Part shown: positions 60,585-64,000 of the stretch, piece by piece
Numbering within the stretch: position 1 is the stretch's first letter
How the letters are laid out: the number at the start of each line of letters is the position of its first letter
Notes under the pieces: generated by a model
Databases searched by the model: none
The model's input: the letters and a program-made list of their open reading frames with translations, nothing else
What the model was told of the DNA's origin: nothing
Assembly: GCA_022482925.1 (NCBI GenBank)
Contig: JAKVOG010000007.1
Coordinates: forward strand, 62,001 to 126,000
DNA: 64,000 nucleotides
Direction of reading: 5' to 3'
Origin: Selenomonas sp.
GTDB taxonomy: Bacteria; Bacillota; Negativicutes; Selenomonadales; Selenomonadaceae
Program-made: the position numbers and the translations under genes

Positions 60585-61382
60585 ATGAAAGTCGCCGTCT
60601 TACAGATGAATATCGCTTTTGGTGAACCAGAGCGGAATATCGCCACCCTGTACCGGATGGTCATGGAAGCCATGGAACAAAGACCGGATGTGCTGCTCCT
60701 GCCGGAGCTCTGGCATCTTGGCTTCTATCCCAAGCCAATCCTCGACTATGCCGATGACGATGGTGAACAGACCCGCAAGATACTGGCCGATATCGCCAAA
60801 CGCTACCAGGTCAACATCGTCGGCGGCACCGTAGCCAATGCCATCGGCACGCAGGTATTCAATACCTGTTACGTCTTCGACCGCACCGGCCGGCTGCTGA
60901 CAACCTACCACAAGACCCACCTGTTCTCGCCCAGCGGCGAGGCAGCGGACTTCACCCCCGGCGACAGCGTCGTAACGTTCCAGTTGGATGGTGTCTGCTG
61001 CGGCCTCGCCGTCTGCTACGATCTCCGGTTCCCGGAGCTCACCAGACGGCTGGCCCTGGAAGATATCAGCGTCTTATTCGTGCCGGCCGCCTGGCCGCTG
61101 AGCCGTCTGATTCACTGGCAGACGCTCATCCGCGCCCGCGCCATCGAGAACCAGATCTTCGTCGTTGCCTGCAATGAGTCCGGTATTACCGATAACGACG
61201 AGCAGATGGCCGGACATTCCGCCATCATCGATCCCTGGGGGGAGCTGCTGGCCAAAGCCGGTGAAGGCGAGGAAATCCTGCAGGGAAATCTTCGCCTCAT
61301 CATCCGCAGCCAGATCAAGGACAGCATGGATGTATTCGCCGACCGCCGCGAAAAGCTCTACCTGCTCAAAAAGAAAAAATAA
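60585..61382 (+). CDS. Carbon-nitrogen hydrolase, omega-amidase-like
   Basis: A 265-residue nitrilase-superfamily amidase. Catalytic triad: Glu in DVLLLPELWHLGFYP (about 43), Lys in TTYHKTHLFSPSGE (about 112) and Cys in LAVCYDLRFPEL (about 149). The short single-domain form and the sequence around the Cys match Nit2/YafV omega-amidases, which hydrolyse 2-oxoglutaramate and 2-oxosuccinamate from transamination. ATG 60585 follows GAGGTGCTTATATT. Confidence 0.9.
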   Translation: MKVAVLQMNIAFGEPERNIATLYRMVMEAMEQRPDVLLLPELWHLGFYPKPILDYADDDGEQTRKILADIAKRYQVNIVGGTVANAIGTQVFNTCYVFDRTGRLLTTYHKTHLFSPSGEAADFTPGDSVVTFQLDGVCCGLAVCYDLRFPELTRRLALEDISVLFVPAAWPLSRLIHWQTLIRARAIENQIFVVACNESGITDNDEQMAGHSAIIDPWGELLAKAGEGEEILQGNLRLIIRSQIKDSMDVFADRREKLYLLKKKK

Positions 61383-61390
61383 GTCAACAC

Positions 61391-61422
61391 AGGCCTGCCC
61401 CTTTACGGGGCAGGCCTTTTTT
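61391..61422. terminator. Terminator between the amidase and ychF
   Basis: AGGCCTGCCCC / CGGGGCAGGCCT with TTTA loop, then six T. Confidence 0.92.
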
Positions 61423-61427
61423 ATTGC

Positions 61428-62534
61428 TTAAACGTTGAAGCGGAAATTAACGACATCGCCATCCTGCATGACATAGTCCTTGCCTTCGACACGGACCTGT
61501 CCTTTTTCGCGGGCAGCCGCAATGCTGCCATTCGCAACCAGATCATCATAGTTGACGATCTCCGCACGGATAAAGCCACGCTCAAAATCCGTATGGATCT
61601 TGCCGGCAGCTTTCGGTGCCGTCGTGCCCTTGACGATGGTCCAGGCGCGGCATTCATCCGGGCCAGCCGTCAGGAACGTCTGCAGCCCCAGGAGATCGAA
61701 AGCCCCCTTGATCAGGCGGTCCAGGCCGCTCTCGGTCTCGCCAAGATCTTCCAGGAAGGCTTTGGCCTCGTCCGCATCAAGCTCAGCAATCTCCGACTCG
61801 ACACGGGCCGAGATCGCAACGACCTCAGCGCCCTCTTTCGCCGCGAATTCCTTGACCTTCTGCACATAGGGATTCTCGTCAAAAGCGGTAGCGATCTCAT
61901 CCTCGGCTACGTTGGCGACATAAAGAGTCGGCTTAAGCGTCAGCAGGTTCATCTCTTTGATCAGCTCGAGCTCATCATCCGTCAGTTCGACCTGGCGGGC
62001 CGGCTTGCCCTCATCCAGCGAAGCCTTGATGCGGCGCAGGACCTCATCTTCGACACGGGCTTCCTTGCTGCCCGATTTCGCGATCTTGGCCAGCTTCATG
62101 ATGCGCTTCTCGAGGACCTCAAGGTCCGCAAGGCACAGCTCGGTCTGAATGATATCGATATCGCGCAACGGGTCGATACCGCCCTCGACATGCGTGATAT
62201 TCTCATCGACGAAGCAGCGGACCACATGGGCCACCGCATCAACCTGACGAATATGTTCCAGGAATTTATTGCCCAGGCCCTCGCCCTTGGAAGCGCCTTT
62301 GACCAGTCCGGCAATATCAACGAAACGCACCGAAGCCGGCGTCGTCTTCTTGGAACTATACATCTCGTGCAGCACATTCAATCGCGCGTCCGGAACGGCT
62401 ACGACACCGACATTCGGCTCAATCGTACAGAACGGGAAATTTGCTGCCTCTGCACCAGCCTTGGTGATGGCATTGAACAAGGTACTTTTGCCGACATTCG
62501 GCAGACCGACAATACCTACTTCTAAGTTACTCAA
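61428..62534 (-). CDS. ychF: Redox/ribosome-associated ATPase YchF (Obg family)
   Basis: A 368-residue P-loop protein. G1 [16 protein letters not shown]3 [20 protein letters not shown], and [18 protein letters not shown] in place of the NKxD of true GTPases, which gives ATP preference. A coiled-coil insertion (about 130-200) is followed by a C-terminal TGS domain ([20 protein letters not shown], end VNFRFNV). It binds the ribosome. It lies upstream of no partner; upp follows on the other side, 24 bp before its start. Confidence 0.95.
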   Translation of the reverse strand: MSNLEVGIVGLPNVGKSTLFNAITKAGAEAANFPFCTIEPNVGVVAVPDARLNVLHEMYSSKKTTPASVRFVDIAGLVKGASKGEGLGNKFLEHIRQVDAVAHVVRCFVDENITHVEGGIDPLRDIDIIQTELCLADLEVLEKRIMKLAKIAKSGSKEARVEDEVLRRIKASLDEGKPARQVELTDDELELIKEMNLLTLKPTLYVANVAEDEIATAFDENPYVQKVKEFAAKEGAEVVAISARVESEIAELDADEAKAFLEDLGETESGLDRLIKGAFDLLGLQTFLTAGPDECRAWTIVKGTTAPKAAGKIHTDFERGFIRAEIVNYDDLVANGSIAAAREKGQVRVEGKDYVMQDGDVVNFRFNV

Positions 62535-62558
62535 GAGAATCTTCCTTCCAAATCTTAA

Positions 62559-63196
<638 letters not shown>

Positions 63197-63242
63197 TTTC
63201 CTTCTCCTTATTCGTACAATGGATATTTTTTGCAGAGCACCG

Positions 63243-64000
63243 CTACACGGCGTCTGGCTTCTCTTTTACTTTCTCGTCTTCCGGGCTGTTCAGGGCCAGA
63301 GCGATGATATTGCCAACCTCGACCATATCTTCCTCTTTGAACCCGCGGGTCGTCAGCGCCGGCGATCCCAGACGCAGACCGCTCGTAACGAACGGAGACA
63401 GCGGCTCAAACGGAATCGTATTACGGTTGGCCGTGATATTGACCTCGTCGAGGACATTCTGAGCGATCTTGCCTGTGATGCCCTTTGCTCGTAAGATCAA
63501 CCAGCATCAGATGATTATCCGTACCACCGGAAACGATGCGGAAACCGTCCTTCATCAGCGTATCAGCCAAAGCTGCCGCATTCTTCTTGACCTGCTTGGC
63601 ATAGTCCTTGAACTCCGGCTTGAGCGCTTCGCCAAGCGCCACAGCCTTGCCGGCAATGACATGCATGAGCGGACCGCCCTGGATGCCAGGGAATACGGCC
63701 TTGTTGAACTGCTTGCCAAACTCGGCGTCCTTGCAGAGGATCATGCCGCCGCGCGGACCGCGCAGGGTCTTATGCGTCGTCGTCGTAACGACATCTGCAT
63801 ATGGTACCGGGCTTGGATGCTCACCAGCAGCCACCAGACCAGCAATATGGGCAATATCAACCATGAGATAGGCTCCTACGCCATGCGCGATCTCGGCCAG
63901 GCGCGGGAAATCGATGATGCGGGCATACGCCGAAGCACCAGCAACGATCAGTTTCGGCTGGCACTCCTGTGCCTTTTTCTCCAGCGCATCATAGTCGATG
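63243..64000 (-). CDS. glyA: Serine hydroxymethyltransferase, 3' part, one frameshift
   Basis: The PLP enzyme interconverts serine and glycine with tetrahydrofolate; the 5' end lies outside the window. Visible: [20 protein letters not shown], the PLP Lys in [18 protein letters not shown], and, in a second frame, [20 protein letters not shown] and [15 protein letters not shown]. An extra A in GATCTT(A)CGAGC near 63497 causes the shift. The gene would join upp downstream as in many Firmicutes. Confidence 0.93.

Overview
The window looks like the chromosome of a Gram-negative-walled Firmicute of the class Negativicutes, probably Selenomonadaceae (Selenomonas-like). The reasons are five tandem porins that each carry one N-terminal SLH domain (OmpM/Mep45 type, found in this class), a flagellar ring/rod operon with both L- and P-ring genes beside mreB, a TAXI-TRAP uptake operon, DUF1659/DUF2922/YvrJ genes and Firmicute-style ribosome binding sites. 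Genus is inferred from gene content only.

Layout. 1-660: start of an iron-dependent alcohol dehydrogenase. 1049-9836: accessory region with an IS481-end remnant that cuts a reverse-transcriptase-like gene, a tyrosine integrase, an origin-like segment (four DnaA-box-like 9-mers plus 12-bp iterons), an XRE repressor, an excisionase-like gene, a replisome-organiser-like gene, small unknown genes, an N-acetylmuramoyl-L-alanine amidase, two envelope/secreted unknowns, a probable type I toxin-antitoxin locus and a DUF1659-DUF2922-YvrJ operon behind a structured leader. No capsid, portal or terminase gene is visible.

9847-18456 is the most unusual stretch. Two GC-rich segments of about 1.3-1.4 kb without a credible gene (10399-11826 on +, 15072-16515 on -) are diverged copies of each other. 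They share short conserved blocks, compensatory base changes in stems and a recurring pair of words (CGACGTGG ... GTCCACCAAAG). I read them as two copies of a very large structured non-coding RNA. Each points tail-to-tail at a secreted two-domain protein gene of the same family, so the region is an inverted duplication of an RNA-plus-protein module. An IS4-family element has recently split one of the two protein genes. An IS481-family element closes the region, next to a tRNA-Ser whose 3' end is duplicated 450 bp downstream.

19-64 kb is mostly core chromosome: TAXI-TRAP transporter, RidA, PilZ protein, CstA, an old-yellow-enzyme-type oxidoreductase, murA, an S55 peptidase, a phosphodiester glycosidase-like protein, flgJ-flgI-flgH-flgA-flgG-flgF, mreB, an L-2-hydroxyacid dehydrogenase, sucD-sucC, another alcohol dehydrogenase, galM, a HAD phosphatase, a response regulator with degenerate GGDEF and intact EAL, an NCS2 permease, a Crp/Fnr regulator, alr, a NusG-II protein with a Gx transporter, five ompM paralogues that share a 5' leader motif, DUF951, an omega-amidase-like hydrolase, ychF, upp and a partial glyA.

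At least nine genes, including mreB, upp and glyA, are broken by single-base insertions or deletions, often in or beside short homopolymers. This pattern suggests base-level errors in the assembly more than biology, so broken genes here should not be read as pseudogenes without checking reads.
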